Assembly: GCA_003427395.1 (NCBI GenBank)
Contig: BFEA01000671.1
Location: 691,965 to 732,996, forward strand
Reading direction: 5' to 3'
Source: Chara braunii
Taxonomy: Eukaryota > Streptophyta > Charophyceae > Charales > Characeae
Length of the DNA: 41,032 nt
Part shown: in pieces, positions 9,271-20,767 of the stretch
How positions within the stretch are numbered: position 1 is the first letter of the stretch
Layout of the letters: each line of letters starts with the position of its first letter
Program-made: the position numbers and the translations under genes
The notes under the pieces: model-generated
The model's database searches: none
What the model was told of the DNA's origin: nothing
What the model saw: only the letters and a program-made list of their open reading frames with translations

Positions 9271-11123
9271 GCCGGAGGTTGGGGTTTGCATGGCTAAAGC
9301 GAGGGGTATGAGCATTGAGATTGGTTGGAGTTGACTCCGTGTAGTGTGTGGGCTTTTGTTTGACTATTTGATGTGATTGCAGGTACGTTCTGTGGCTCGA
9401 GTTGTTGGATTGGACTGCCTGTGATCTCACATATATGTATGACTATAAGGAGTCCCAATGTGATTGTGAGATGTGATCGTCACATATCTATTTCCTTGTA
9501 TATATGTATGTACATAGGTATATGCACCTGTGCGAGGTATTAGCGTGGTCTGAAGTGCCCGCGTACTAAGGACCTAATCAATGGTTGGGATGAATAGAAG
9601 GGAGGGGATGACGCCCTCTACGTTTCTTGAAGAATTCTTGGTTGGGCATTAGCCCTGAGCCTGGAGTACGATGGTCCTCGCCCAGGACGACCCAGTTTCC
9701 GGGCCTAACACTAAAGGGGTTTTCTCTGATAAGCGTTAAAAGTACTCGTTTCTTTTCCTTGTTGGGATTTATTTTGGTGGAACGTTAAAGTTCTGGGCGG
9801 AAGGGTTAGCGTGTCGATGGTGATGCGCCAGACAACTCAGGGATCATCTTACCCCGTGCCCTTAGGGACACCTCAGGGTGCGGAAGATGGTAAGGCCCTC
9901 AGGCCGGTTTTGCGCTCGCTAAAGGGTTGTCCCCCTTAGCGCACACTTCAGCAGACGCCCGAGCGTCGAAGGCGACCCCACGGCTCAGATAAGGCCATTT
10001 GGGAATGGGCACCATATACTGCGTCGCCATCGCAACTAATCGCGTAGGACTGCATTGCAGATCAGTATGTGTAAGTCCTGCATCCTCGCGATCTTATACT
10101 AAACCTCGTGCACGGCAGTTACCGACTTCCGCTGCAAAAAGTCATGGGTCAAGCGGAGTCTCTCTCTATCGGCGGTTATTTTTCTTTTTTTAGTTTTTTG
10201 TTGAACGTTGTAGTCCGTGGCAGCCATCGAAGTCAAACCCCTTGATTTTGGCTACCACGACAACCCCAAAGTTGTCTACTCAACCCCTCTGCACAGGGTG
10301 CAGAAGAGGGTGTGGTCTTCAACCGCACATGGCGGTTGTCTGGCGTCGAGAGATTACCCTTCGAAGCGTCTGTCAGCCGACACTTAAGTGTCGAAAGCGA
10401 CCCTCGAGATTATCAAGGGTCGCGAGGCTACGAGTACCACATAGTACCCCATCAGCGCAAATGTTTGCGAATGTCTGCATGGTCAGTAGATATGAGGAGG
10501 CCATGCGCTCGCTCGGGTCTTATAGGGAAGTCCAGCGCGCGATGCCTATCAGATTCTTGCTGCATAGAGTTATGGGTAGAATGTTGAAGGGACTAGAAGT
10601 ATTGTTGTGTTGTGGTGTAGTTTGCAGTGGTTGTTTTGTGTGTCTTCGTGTGGTAAGGGTGAGTATTGTGGCGTAACGCGTGGTGTGTGTGGCGCGTCCT
10701 AGTCGACCGACGTCGGATCGTGTTTGGGACTTCAGCCCCCCAGTGCGTCGATTCACGTACGGGTCCGATTTTGGGCGTTCGACCACGCATACCCCTTTTG
10801 CTACAGCGAGCGAGGAACGCCCTCGGTTGGGCCACCTCAGCAATTGCATATGAAAAGCCTTCGCATGTGGTTCAATAGCTCGGCGGGGATATGCCCATCT
10901 AAGGGATGGTGACAGCTCCCGCAGGTGGAGGTAAGCGGTGTCTTGCGTGACCCTGTCCTGTCGTAGAGGCTCGTGAGAGGTACGGCTGACGCACTCGGCC
11001 GGAGCGGCACACGCTCTCCACGACAAGTCCTGCCAAATCCTGCGTGACGCGGCCGGGAGGGTCCCCATGTGGGACCGATGCACTCGACAACGTCCAGAGG
11101 GGTGGTTCGTTTTTTTTTTTTTT
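9271..11123. repeat. Inner left arm, hairpin-rich, no gene
   Basis: No credible protein is encoded. Several hairpins are evident: CAACCGC/GCGGTTG (about 10,320-10,340), CGACAC/GTGTCG (about 10,378-10,393) and GCGACCCT/AGGGTCGC (about 10,398-10,424). The first two also occur in the right arm at 14,370-14,440, one with a G-T wobble. The stretch 10,560-10,840 closely mirrors 12,230-12,480. The stretch 9590-9990 has no clear partner. Confidence 0.6.
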
Positions 11124-11323
11124 NNNNNNNNNNNNNNNNNNNNNNNNNNNNNNNNNNNNNNNNNNNNNNNNNNNNNNNNNNNNNNNNNNNNNNNNNNNNN
11201 NNNNNNNNNNNNNNNNNNNNNNNNNNNNNNNNNNNNNNNNNNNNNNNNNNNNNNNNNNNNNNNNNNNNNNNNNNNNNNNNNNNNNNNNNNNNNNNNNNNN
11301 NNNNNNNNNNNNNNNNNNNNNNN
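11124..11323. other. 200-bp assembly gap inside poly-T
   Basis: Exactly 200 Ns, flanked by T-runs of about 14 and 30 bases. The gap lies at the centre of the large inverted repeat, so arm length and spacer content cannot be known here. Open frames that cross it are meaningless. Confidence 0.95.
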
Positions 11324-11384
11324 TTTTTTTTTTTTTTTTTTTTTTTTTTTTTTCCAGAAGAGTAGCAGAAAAGAAACACAACGG

Positions 11385-11461
11385 ACCCAAGGCTCGGCAA
11401 AATCGGTGCGCACTGAAAATAGGGGTCGACAAAACCAGCCTCGGAGGTAGTGGTGGCTTAA
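11385..11461. mobile_element. Right-end fragment of the TTAA-linked family
   Basis: GGCTCGGCAAAATCGGTGCG about 70 bp before GTAGTGGTGGCTTAA parallels 37,568-37,640, where GGCTCGGCAAAAATCGGCG precedes ACTGGTGGTTTAA by the same distance. Both end at TTAA (here 11,458-11,461). A truncated copy of the 36.4-37.6 kb element therefore probably sits in the spacer of the large inverted repeat. Confidence 0.55.
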
Positions 11462-11949
11462 GGTGTGGACTTGTTCAACTCTAGGTAAAAAGGAATGATG
11501 TGGCGTTGTTTGCGATACTCAAAGCATAGTTGGTTATCTCGACAATGACGTCAGTAGGATTCTGAGTTAATTTAAATATTGGTCTTCCTCACATCCTCAA
11601 TGTGGTAGAAATCTTTGCAGACCGTGAGATTCAAATCAGCCACCTACCTCTCGTTGCGGTGGTTGTTGCCAACCACTTCCTCCCCCTTGTGGTTGGGGCC
11701 TTCCTCTTCGGTCACCTAATCCTTGTGGCATTGCCCTACGACCGTCACGGGAGTAAAATATTTTCCTTGAATGTACCTGTCGTCGCTATCCTCTTGTAGC
11801 AACCCTCAAAGACTATTTTTACTTCTCCTTCCACCAAAGAGAGAAAGACATTATCCTTTGTCCTTTGTTGATAACCGTCGTCCCCTCCACGTTCCTCTTT
11901 TTTAATTCACAGGTGGGGTAAAGATCACGTTGTTGAGCGCATCAGTACT
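11462..11949. other. Spacer of the large inverted repeat, unassigned
   Basis: No counterpart in the left arm and no recognisable gene. A 65-codon open frame at 11,602-11,799 rich in V, L and P has no motif. Confidence 0.35.
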
Positions 11950-12465
11950 GCACAGGGCGGGACCCTTCCAGCCGCGTCACGCAGAAGTTAGACTGATCCT
12001 CGTCGCGATACACGTGTAGCTTCTGCAAGCCGCTCCGGCCAAGTGCGCCAGCCATACCTCTCGCGAGCCCTTACGACAGGATAGGGCCAATGCGAGGTAC
12101 AACTTACCTCCACCTTACGGGAGTTGTCACCTCCCTTCGGTGGGTGTATCTCCACCGAGCTACCAGTCCACAGTACGAAAGCTAATCAGTTGCAATCACA
12201 GAGGTGGACCAGCCGATGACATTTCTCATTTGTTGTAGCATAGGGGTTACGAGCGGTCTCACGCCTCTATCGAACCCGCACTCGAACCGACGCACTGGGG
12301 GGTTGAAGCCCCAAGCGTAATTCGTCGTCGATCGACTAGGATGTATCTCACTCACCACGCATCACACCACTCTAAAAATATAAAAATAAAACACACACAC
12401 ATACACGCACGAAACGGCATAAGACAAACAATACAACAAAACACTCCTAGTCCCTTCAGTAGCCA
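11950..12465 (-). repeat. Inner right arm (mirror of 10,560-11,080)
   Basis: Inverted counterpart of the inner left arm. GACTTCAGCCCCCCAGTGCG on the left (about 10,728) matches GCTTCAACCCCCCAGTGCG read on the minus strand near 12,300, with homology on both sides. No coding sequence. Confidence 0.75.
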
Positions 12466-13620
12466 TCCCATAACCTTCCGATGCGGAAATCGGATGGGCG
12501 TCACGCGCGAGACTTAATAGAAAACCCCGCGGGCGCAGGACCACCTCATATCGACTAGTAATGCATGAATGCGCAAGCAGTCGCAATGATGGCGTACTAT
12601 GTAGTGCCTACAATCAAGCAGTTCGTCGTGGATCCGAGTACCGCTTATGACACTCAAGTGTCAGTCTCAAAGTATCGTGAGGGTCGAACCCTTCACGATA
12701 TTGCACAGCTGCAGGAACAACCGCTCGGCCTCTACGACATCTTCGGCCCTCAGGTTGAGTGTCCCGGTGGGCAGGGCAAATAGGCGTGGCGTGAGGAGTG
12801 ATCCCTTCCGCGCTCGGTCTAGGACCTGGGATGTCATGGACAAGGACCTCGAATCCAGGCCCAGGACCAACGTCCGACGAAGAAACTTTAAGAAGCAAAA
12901 TGGTGAAAAGAAGAGAGTCTCATTTCTCTCTCAATCACAACCTTAGTTAAACCTTAAGCGCTGACACTACAGGTCGTGCGAACACTCGATAACATAAAAT
13001 AAAGGGTTGTAATACGAGACGATCACTTTTCACAATCAAAGCGGTATTTTTCTCATTCATATATTTATATGATCGCAAGCAAGTCAAAATTCAAAGTCTG
13101 GACCAGAGACTCACCTGCAATCGCATCAAAGATTCAACATAGTCCACACAATACACGGGGTTAACTTCAACCATTTTTTATACTCGTATAGCCATGCAAG
13201 TCTCATCCTCTGTCCAACCTTCCAAAATAAATGCTCAGTACCTTTGTTAAATGGTTATTCAATAAAAGACCGGGTGAAAACCTTAATAAAACAATAGAAA
13301 TCATCAGGGCTAAAGCCTTTTAGGTTGGGTAACGAGAGTGGATTAGGGTCGAGTCGTAAACCGACGAATCGGCAACAGACCTGTTATCAGTGATAACAAA
13401 AACTGATCCTCGTATGATTAAGTTGAAACTAGTCTCAATCTTGAATCGAAACATCCAAGTAGGACCTGTAACACAAAACATGCCAATGCCCAAGGCTAAC
13501 TATCATACAGAGTGACAATAAGTATCGCCTCTTGTCAAAATATAGTCTATTTCTTCTGAACTAAGAAAATTTAAGCAACGCTTGCCGTAGGAAAAATGTC
13601 TTTTATACGGAAATCTTTTT
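12466..13620 (-). repeat. Right-arm tandem duplication, unit 1
   Basis: Starts with ATAACCTTCCGATGCGGAAA and contains GCAAGCAGTCGCAATGATGG, both repeated in unit 2 (from about 14,180) about 1.7 kb downstream. Carries a strong hairpin at 12,673-12,700 (TATCGTGA/TCACGATA plus GGGT/ACCC, CGA loop) and the palindrome at 13,381-13,399. Confidence 0.75.
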
Positions 13621-14170
13621 TCAATATATTGTGTTTTTTTCTTAATAAGCGTTTTTCTTATTTTCATCAATTTTGATTATTTTTTTTTTGCATCCAAAGC
13701 GTATTTTATTGAAGTTCATCATACATACTAAATAGAAGTGCAAAACACCCAAACCTAAAATAAAAAAAGGAGCGCAGCTTGTGCACAATCAATTGTTTTT
13801 CAAATCTTTGATAGCTACTTTACCAAAATGGATTAACAAATATAAAATATAAAAAAAAAAAAATTGTATATATACCAACCCAGATAATTTTTTTTAAATG
13901 TTCCCGAATTTATACTGGCTTAAATATGAAAACTGAAATAATATTCAACTCTGGAAAGTTGAATTTTATCTAACTCCCTGAATTGGTAAAAAAATAGGCA
14001 GCATCTTCTTTAGAAAAGTAGATTTCTCATATTTGTAATGAGTTAGATAAAAACTCAAAACAAATTTGAATTTTGCCAAGACACAATTTAACTGAACTCA
14101 AAACAAATTTGAGTTCTGCCAATACACAATTTAACTAACTCCTTAGATTTGTAGAAATTTCGGCAGTACC
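13621..14170. repeat. AT-rich right-arm segment with degenerate short repeats
   Basis: AACTCAAAACAAATTTGA occurs twice near 14,053 and 14,095. Fragments of the GGCAGYRCT motif (near 13,999 and 14,163) link it to the 120-bp units at 15.4-16.0 kb. No gene. Confidence 0.5.
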
Positions 14171-14179
14171 TCCGACATC

Positions 14180-15400
14180 TCATAACCTTCCGACGTGGAA
14201 ATCGAATAGGCGACAGGTGCGAAAACTTAGTATAAAATTACACGGACGCAGGGTTTTCTCATATCGACCACCAATGCATAACTACGCAAGCAGTCGCAAT
14301 GATGGCGTACTATGTAGCGCCCATAATCAACAAGGTCGTCGTTAATAAGGAGGATCGCATTCGACACTCAAGTGTCAGCTGACACACGCCTTGAGAGGTT
14401 AATCTCTCGACGTTTGACAACCACCAAGTGCGGTTGAGAAACTCACCCTCTTTTGCACCCTGCGGAGAGTGGGTGGTACACAGGTTCATACATGTGGTGA
14501 CAATCGTCTCTTATCGCCTTGGAGACTATCTCCATCATCTAGGGCCTGGAGAAAAATCAATGGGTTTGACTTTGACGGTTGTCACGGACTACAACGTCCA
14601 ACTATGTAAAAACTTTAAAAGCGAAGGATAAAAGAGAATCTTGATTTTCTCTCAAAACATAATTTGTTTAATCCTTACACACGATCACTATAGGTTGCGT
14701 GAACACTCAAAGCATATGTATTTACATATATATAGAGGGTTATAAATATATAACGATCACTTCTCACAATCACAGTGAGAATTCTTTAAACCATATATAT
14801 GTATGTGATAGCAGACAGTTAAATCCGAACTCTGAACTACCAAACATATTTGCAATCATATCAAAGATTCAACCAAAATTCATGCACTACGTGGGGTCAA
14901 CTTCAACCATTCTCTACCCGCACACCCCTCGCATTAGCCATACAAACCTCAACCTTAACGCACTTTTTCAACAATAAAATACTCAGTACCTTTGTTAAAT
15001 GACCATTCATTAAAGTCTGGATAAAAACACAATCAAACAGTTTAAACCACAAGACTAAAACCTTTAAGTTTAGTGGCATGAGTGGATTGGAGTTGAATCG
15101 TAAACCGGCGAATCGGCAACCAACCTATTATCAGTGATAACAGAAGGTGATCTTCGTAGGATCAAGTTGAATGTAGCTAGAAAATGATAAAGAGGACTTG
15201 TAACACATAACAGGTAACTAGATCTATAATTTCATGGAGAATAATCTTCATATCACAATCTCACTTACAAACCGTTCTACTTAACTAAGTCTGAGTCTAC
15301 CTCTAAGCAAATACCCAAAGAAAGGTAGATCCTAACAAATCTCCCCTGGGCAGGGTGGATTCTCATAATCGCCACCTATAAAAACATACTTTATCTCCTT
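14180..15400 (-). repeat. Right-arm tandem duplication, unit 2
   Basis: Diverged repeat of 12,466-13,620 in the same orientation and order: ATAACCTTCCGACGTGGAAA, GCAAGCAGTCGCAATGATGG, the CTCAGTACCTTTGTTAAATG block near 14,980 and the palindrome at 15,125-15,143. It retains sequence lost from unit 1 (14,370-14,480) that matches the left arm at 10,240-10,420, including CAACCGC/GTGGTTG and TGACAC/GTGTCG stems on the minus strand. Confidence 0.75.
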
Positions 15401-15960
15401 TAAATTAAGAAAATATCGGCAGCGCTGCCCGTAGGAAAAATACGTTTTTAAAATTTATACTAACTTGGAAATGAAAATTGGAATAATCTCTGACTAGGGA
15501 AAGTCAAATTTTGTCTAAATCCGTGAATTATCAAAAATTTGGGGAACACTCCCTTTAAGAAATGAGACTTCTCAGATTTATACTAAGTTAGATACGAACT
15601 GAAAAGCGAAACTTGAGTTCAACTAAGACAAAATTCAAGTAACTCCTTAGATTTATAAAAAATTTGGCAGCACTTCCTTTAAAAAAGTGTTATTCCAAGA
15701 TTTATACAAAGCTAAGTTCATAATTAAAAAAAATAACTTTTACTTCTCAATGCCCAATTTTGTTTAACTTCTTACATTATTAACAATTTTGGCACCATTC
15801 CCTTTAGAAAAGAAGACTTCCAGATTTTTATTAAGTCATATATAAAATTTAGACAAACTGAACTTTTGAAAGTCAAAATTTGACAAACTCCATGGATTTG
15901 CAAAAATTTCGGCAGCACTTCGTGTAGAGGAAGTAACTTACCAAGATTTATATAAAGCCA
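15401..15960 (-). repeat. About five 120-bp tandem units
   Basis: Each unit has a GGCAGCRCT-like core, a CCTTTAGAAAAG/CCGTAGGAAAAA-like segment, and AGATTTATACTAAGTTAG. Cores lie near 15,419, 15,541, 15,664, 15,789 and 15,911. This array is the inverted, expanded equivalent of 8630-8850. Confidence 0.7.
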
Positions 15961-16239
15961 AGTATCAGAAATAATCCAGGAAATACAAAAATTGACCTAA
16001 GTAAAAAAACTAGGCTCAGAAAATGCAGAATTTGAACTAACTCCTATAGCTTTAGAACGTAGCGAGCAACTAAAGCGGCTACCTGTCAAACTGAAACTTA
16101 GACTAAGCAGTAGTCTCACTCAACAACATGCAAGGTCAAACCACAAACGTAAGTACTCTCACCCGCCAAAGTCAATCTTATCAAACAATAATTCATAGTC
16201 TTTCAATGATTTATCTTTTTATACCCAACTTATATAAGG

Positions 16240-16965
16240 CATAAAGTTAGATCATCTAAACTTATGGAACAGTGTCTAGCTCAGCCATTAGATATACACA
16301 AACATAGGGCACTACATTTTTTTCTTTCCTGGGCGTATGAATAGGTTGTCCATCCCTTAAATGTTTAAGTATTCAAGTTGTACATAATTATCTGCACTTA
16401 ATTTTTTAAGACAGCATATGACTGAACCGATCATCTTAGCTCGAGATTCAGTCCGCCCCCTCTTACCATAAATTGATTCTTAATGAATATTTTTTTCAGT
16501 TTGTGATAAACTATAGTCAGACCACCCAAACTTATGGGACAGTGTCTGACTAGCTTGTTCATAGATAAAGTAATAGTAACATATAGTCAAGTTATATCCT
16601 TTTGGTTCCAACATGTGCATGACATTGGATCAAGACCACCCAAACTTATGAAACATGTCTGGTCCTCTGCCCGATTTATTTCCTTAATAGTAAAGCAGGA
16701 AAAAGGTTGAGCCACTCAAACTTATGGGACATTGTTCATACCCCATCGCTCAAAACTGAAAGAAACTGAGAAAACTCAAAATAAGTAAGACAACCAAGTC
16801 ACCCAAACTTATGGGACAGTGCGTGGTCCCCAAAAAGTCAGCCATAGACAACACTCGCAAGTCAGAGCAACCAGACCACCCAAACTTAAGAAACTTGTCT
16901 GGTCCTCCAAGCAACTCAAAAATAAACATAGCGTTGGGTCTCCCAAAACTTATAAAGATTTGCCC
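16240..16965 (-). repeat. Covarying hairpin array (right arm), about 8 units
   Basis: Core CCCAAACTTATGGGACAGTG on the plus strand is the reverse complement of a left-array-type core, with the apical loop AACTTA (TAAGTT on the minus strand) kept. Basal stems again vary but pair: TAGTCAGAC/GTCTGACTA (16,514-16,552, 9 perfect pairs), ACCAGAC/GTCTGGT (16,870-16,903), AGAC/GTCT (near 16,638), ACCA/TGGT (near 16,795). The closing pairs changed from CCCT/AGGG in the left arm to CCCA/TGGG here, which preserves pairing. Confidence 0.8.
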
Positions 16966-17230
16966 AGTCTTTGATTGGCCCAGTCAGCCATAAGCAATAT
17001 TGTTTTTCTCCCATCCTTCCCGCAGATGCAATCCCTTCCCACAATCTGTTTTCAATCAGACAATCAAAGTTGAAACTGAGATTGCATATACCTTCCTTCA
17101 TTTAAGTCTGATTTAAGTTTTGAAAATCAAACTCAAAGTTAAAGTAAAGGCGCACACAATAGACTCAATCAAACATAGCTAGAAGTACAAATATAGGTTA
17201 TAACTGGGTTTATAAAAGGAAAGCGAAACC
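16966..17230. other. Arm segment without clear partner
   Basis: Corresponds in position to 6775-7000 of the left arm, but similarity is too weak to align by eye. No gene. Confidence 0.3.
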
Positions 17231-17410
17231 TTTACCTCTCAGTTCCCTGCCTCCATAACTTCACCTGAGTTCCAGCCGAGCTCCCGCAATCAGTGGGCAG
17301 ACTCCCCACAGAGTCTTGCCACGGTCCTACAGGTTGCAATCCCGCCTGCCGCCTTCCTCTCAGGACAAGACTCGACTTAGAGTAAGAAGGGAAGAAGAGA
17401 GAGAAGGTTA
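17231..17410 (+). repeat. Right end block with tRNA-like sequence
   Basis: A-box-like GCAATCAGTGGG (17,286-17,297) and B-box-like GGTTGCAATCC (17,332-17,342) lie 46 bp apart and read outward. The block from GTTCCCTGCCTCC to CCTGCCGCCTTCCTCTC is the inverted copy of 6630-6770 and marks the outer limit of the visible arm homology. Confidence 0.5.
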
Positions 17411-20130
17411 ATCGACCCCCCAATTTTCACCCTCATTTATAAGAAAACCAAAGGGTCACTTTAACCATATTTTACACCAATCTGTAGAGTGCACTTTTTA
17501 CTAACATATTGTAAAAAAAAAACAAAAATAAAAAATAAAAAATATATAAAACAGCAAGCCAAAAGTACACTTTCATGAAATTTTACCAATATGTCAATTT
17601 GTTGATTTTCACAATAACCATTGGTGGCCTGAGGGCCCGCAATGGCAGCCAAAACGTGCAACAGCTTGGTCAAACAAAACAAAACATCGTCTGCAGTTGA
17701 CTCCATAATGATTCTCCCACCCGCAGTAAAGACCCCCCTTACTTAACTTGATCACTCCCCCAAATCCCGAGTCCGCCTGCGCAGCTGAGTTCGGGAATAC
17801 AGACCGTCGTTCAGCCACGCATGTAGAAGGATAGGAAGGGGGGGGGCTGCTCCGGTGATAAGATGAGCGAATTCGGATGAATCTTTCATTAATTTTATGG
17901 AAAGATACATTACTTAACTCGAAATCCCCCCTCTTGCTTGGGCACAGCCTCGTTTTCGTATAGGACAAAACCTTATGCTTCTCTCCCAAATTTAAATTTT
18001 TCCATCTGGCTTGCAGCTCACAAAACCCCCAACCTATGGTCGTAGTTCACTCGATCCTGACAAGAATCGAGTGAATTACTCGTTTTTCAGTCATGCCATA
18101 TTCACATTCTCCAATAGTCATGCGCACCACTTTTTCCATCTAAATTATAATCTACAAACCTTCCTCTAAAACAAACTTCATAATTTGTTTCGCCCTATAT
18201 CAAAACTTTTTTAACGCACTCCCTCTCACTCATTTCTGCTCAGTATCGGAGGAGAAACCTCCTTTTTAGTTCTGCCATATCCACGCACTCGCCCATCTTC
18301 ACGCATTAACTTTTTTACTAACTTTTATTGTACTAATTTAATGTCAAAACTAACTTTAATATTGAACTCGCCCTGGTCCGAAACCTCTAATTCGCATCTT
18401 CCCTTGCTCAAATTCATCCACAACCGAGCAAAATATGTCTTTCTCCCACTTCTTTTTTCCTCACTCCGCCCTATTCCGGCACACGCCTTTTTTTTAGTAG
18501 CGCATCTCCTATTGACTTTCATCATAATCTAACCATAGATTCGGAGCGCATGCCCTTAGAACTTCCGGATAGCATCCTTGTTCGCAGAAAACAGTCACAA
18601 GATGGTCGAGTTATCACCAGTATGCTCCGCATTTTCTTCCCTCGTCGCACGTGTATCCGACGCGATATTATGCCCCGATTCATCCTTTCCTTGGATTTCC
18701 TTTTGCTGCCTCCGTGCTCCCTGACTTTCCGGTGCTTTGCTCTCCCCTTTTGTTGCCCCGTCACTCCCTCGCTCTCTGGTGCTGAGCTGCTGCCTTCCAT
18801 GTGCGCTAAGCCGGTGCCTTATCCCACATGCATCTGGTGCGCTTTCCCGTCGGGATTCGCCCTTCCTCTGCTGTGTTTTCTACCTCAGCTTCCCGTCCCT
18901 TTCCACTACTAGCGTAACAACCAGCGAGCAGCGGCTCGACAGAGCCCAGCGCATTTCGATGCGCCCAATCGATTTTGGCGACTGTAGGGAGGACTTCGAA
19001 TGAGACCGCTACTAGTAAGTCCGATTAGTTTTTTGCCCTCACACCCAGCCCGACGGACGAACTGCCCTGGCGGCTATCACCACAACCTCCTCCTCTAGTT
19101 CCACTCAGGCCAAGTTTACTATCGCCCCCTGCCATCACCGACTAACTCCCACACACACAACCGGTCGTGGGGCGACCCTACTACGGGGCCTAGCATGGGC
19201 TCTGGTCGTTGGGTCTGGTACGACTTATGGTCGTAGTACGAACCATTCAAATCAGAATTTTGAAGACCAAGGTCGAGAGGGGTTTTCCTCGTAGGCAGCC
19301 CCAATAGTGACCTTCTCACAGGGCCCCGAGTCGCTCCGTCCTATCTCGCCTGGGCATGTTCACACTCAAAACCTTCCGCAACAGATCATGGTCGCTGGGC
19401 GGTACACCCACAAAGGGTCCGTGCCACCCGGTTTTTCTTTCGTCTCGTGGGCTAGTAATCATCCACCGACCCGTATGCACGTCGGACTCCTCGGTCCGTA
19501 CTTCAAGATGGGCAAGGCCGAGGAATTTCGCCAGCATCCCGAAGACACAAGACTCCGTAGGTCAAACAAAGGAGGCACGTGCTGAAAGGTCCTTGACTGC
19601 GGTGACAGTTGTTAAAACCGGCGTCGTGCCCGTCTCCAAAAGTTGAAACATAAAATTAGAAAATAACGACGACAAAATCAAAAAATTTAGGAAAATTTTA
19701 GTTGCTAGAGAACGACAGATGAGGAAAAGGAATTACTGGTACCACTCCTACTCCGCTCACGACAAACTAAGGGGGGAAGGGGACAACCCCGTCGGGCCCT
19801 CAACCCCTAGGTCCCTTCTCGCCGCTCCGATACTCTTGCACTATCGTTGATGCCTTCTCCTGAGCGAACGCACATGGCGCGGACAAAAGTATCAATCAAA
19901 AGAAAATATAATTTAATCCTTAGTTTAATCAGAAATAAAAATTTAACCGGCAACCGCGCCGGCTTCACAGTCATTAATACGAAGGAAGATCACGAGTGCG
20001 TTCAGTCTGAGCACCCACACATTCTCTACTCTAGTTAACCATTCAGTCAAAGTAAACCACATACATTGTCGCGACTCGCACAATATACTTAAACTTTAAA
20101 CTAAACTTATTTTCTGTCATTTGTAAAAAC
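17411..20130. other. 2.7-kb region without a supported gene
   Basis: No domain, RNA or repeat family was recognised. Notable details: a perfect 10-bp stem at 18,046-18,075 (TTCACTCGAT/ATCGAGTGAA, 10-nt loop), a smaller hairpin at 19,219-19,235 (TACGAC/GTCGTA), and two related blocks near 18,090 and 18,270 (GCCATATYCACR...). Open frames on both strands at 18.5-19.0 kb overlap each other and lack motifs. Confidence 0.4.
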
Positions 20131-20135
20131 CACGG

Positions 20136-20164
20136 CGGATACCCTTGTAATGGTATTCGCACCG
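20136..20164. repeat. Conserved palindrome, copy 2
   Basis: GCGGATACCCTTGTAATGGT followed by ATTCGCAC is the inverted partner of 2686-2714, with one mismatch in the palindrome. It sits just upstream of the LINE fragment beginning near 20,200. Confidence 0.5.
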
Positions 20165-20199
20165 GCATTGCAATTGCATGAAGATCAGATCTTCCGGGA

Positions 20200-20560
20200 C
20201 AAAGGTGGGTCATGCTGGGGGCCCTCACACAAAACGACAATTGCAAGGAGGGCTGGGGCTACGTAGCCCAGTTGGGGAGGGCAATTATGCTCTGGATCAT
20301 CTGGTTGGACCGGAACAACTTGAGGTTTTAGGGAGCAAGTATCACGGAGAAACAAGTTGAAGCAATGTTCAAAGCACTGTTGGCAGCGATGGTCAAAATG
20401 GATTGGTCTTGTAAAGTGGCACAAGGGGTCCGCCCTACTGGTCTCAGATAGTTCACCCACACTTGGGGCCTGGGGCTGACCCACATCTCCTCATATGGGA
20501 AGTTGGTGTTGGGGAACTGGACCCAATAGACAAGGGGCATAGTAGGCAGGGTTCTGACCG
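20200..20560 (+). pseudogene. LINE (non-LTR retrotransposon) ORF2 C-terminal fragment
   Basis: In the frame of 20,242, the translation gives CKEGWGYVAQLGRAI then IIWLDRNN, a stop, then ITEKQVEAMFKALLA. This matches, in order, EGWGYIAQVVRAI, IIWSGRNK and KEQVNMFKRQI in the larger LINE fragment at 24.47-24.62 kb. Further similarity continues through a DW(S/R)xKV segment and a Gly-Lys-Leu-Val block near 20,495. Several stops are present. Only the region after the zinc-knuckle domain remains; it does not encode enzyme activity. Confidence 0.7.
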
Positions 20561-20767
20561 TCCTAGGTCATAAATGTAGGGAATAAAGCACTACAGGGGA
20601 ACACTGAGTAGCGCCTACCGTAGTTAGGTGTAGGAGGAGGTAGGGGATAAGATACTGTAGGGGAGTGTTCCTTGGTAGTTACTAGTTACTAGTGCCCAAG
20701 GTTGCCTAAGCTAAGTACAAAAGAGCTGGTTGGTAAATCGGTCTGTGTTTTGAGCAGTTGTTACATA
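20561..20767. other. Possible LINE 3' flank, unassigned
   Basis: Contains a GTTACTAGTTACTAG short repeat near 20,676. No gene, A-tail or terminator recognised. Confidence 0.3.

Larger units (their letters stand above)
6600..17410. mobile_element. Giant inverted-repeat (foldback-like) element, about 10.8 kb
   Basis: Sequence blocks on the left recur, inverted and in mirror order, on the right. 6630-6770 matches 17,240-17,375. The hairpin array 7010-8260 matches 16,240-16,965. The block 8640-8850 matches 15,400-15,960. The block 9060-9270 matches both 13,230-13,430 and 14,980-15,180. The region 9290-9430 matches 13,060-13,200 and 14,800-14,960. The block 10,240-10,420 matches 14,340-14,560, 10,560-10,840 matches 12,230-12,480, and 10,900-11,080 matches 11,950-12,140. 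Arms are diverged, with indels, and the right arm has an internal duplication. The centre holds an N gap and about 500 bp of unrelated DNA. No transposase or other credible coding sequence is present. Long terminal arms built of tandem repeats recall Foldback elements and some MULEs. Superfamily, target duplication and exact ends are unresolved; a very old palindromic chromosomal duplication is the alternative. Confidence 0.75.

Noticed and set aside
10520-11484. Open frames of 100-300 codons on both strands across the gap
   Set aside because: They exist only because Ns and poly-T are read through; both sides are non-coding arm sequence.
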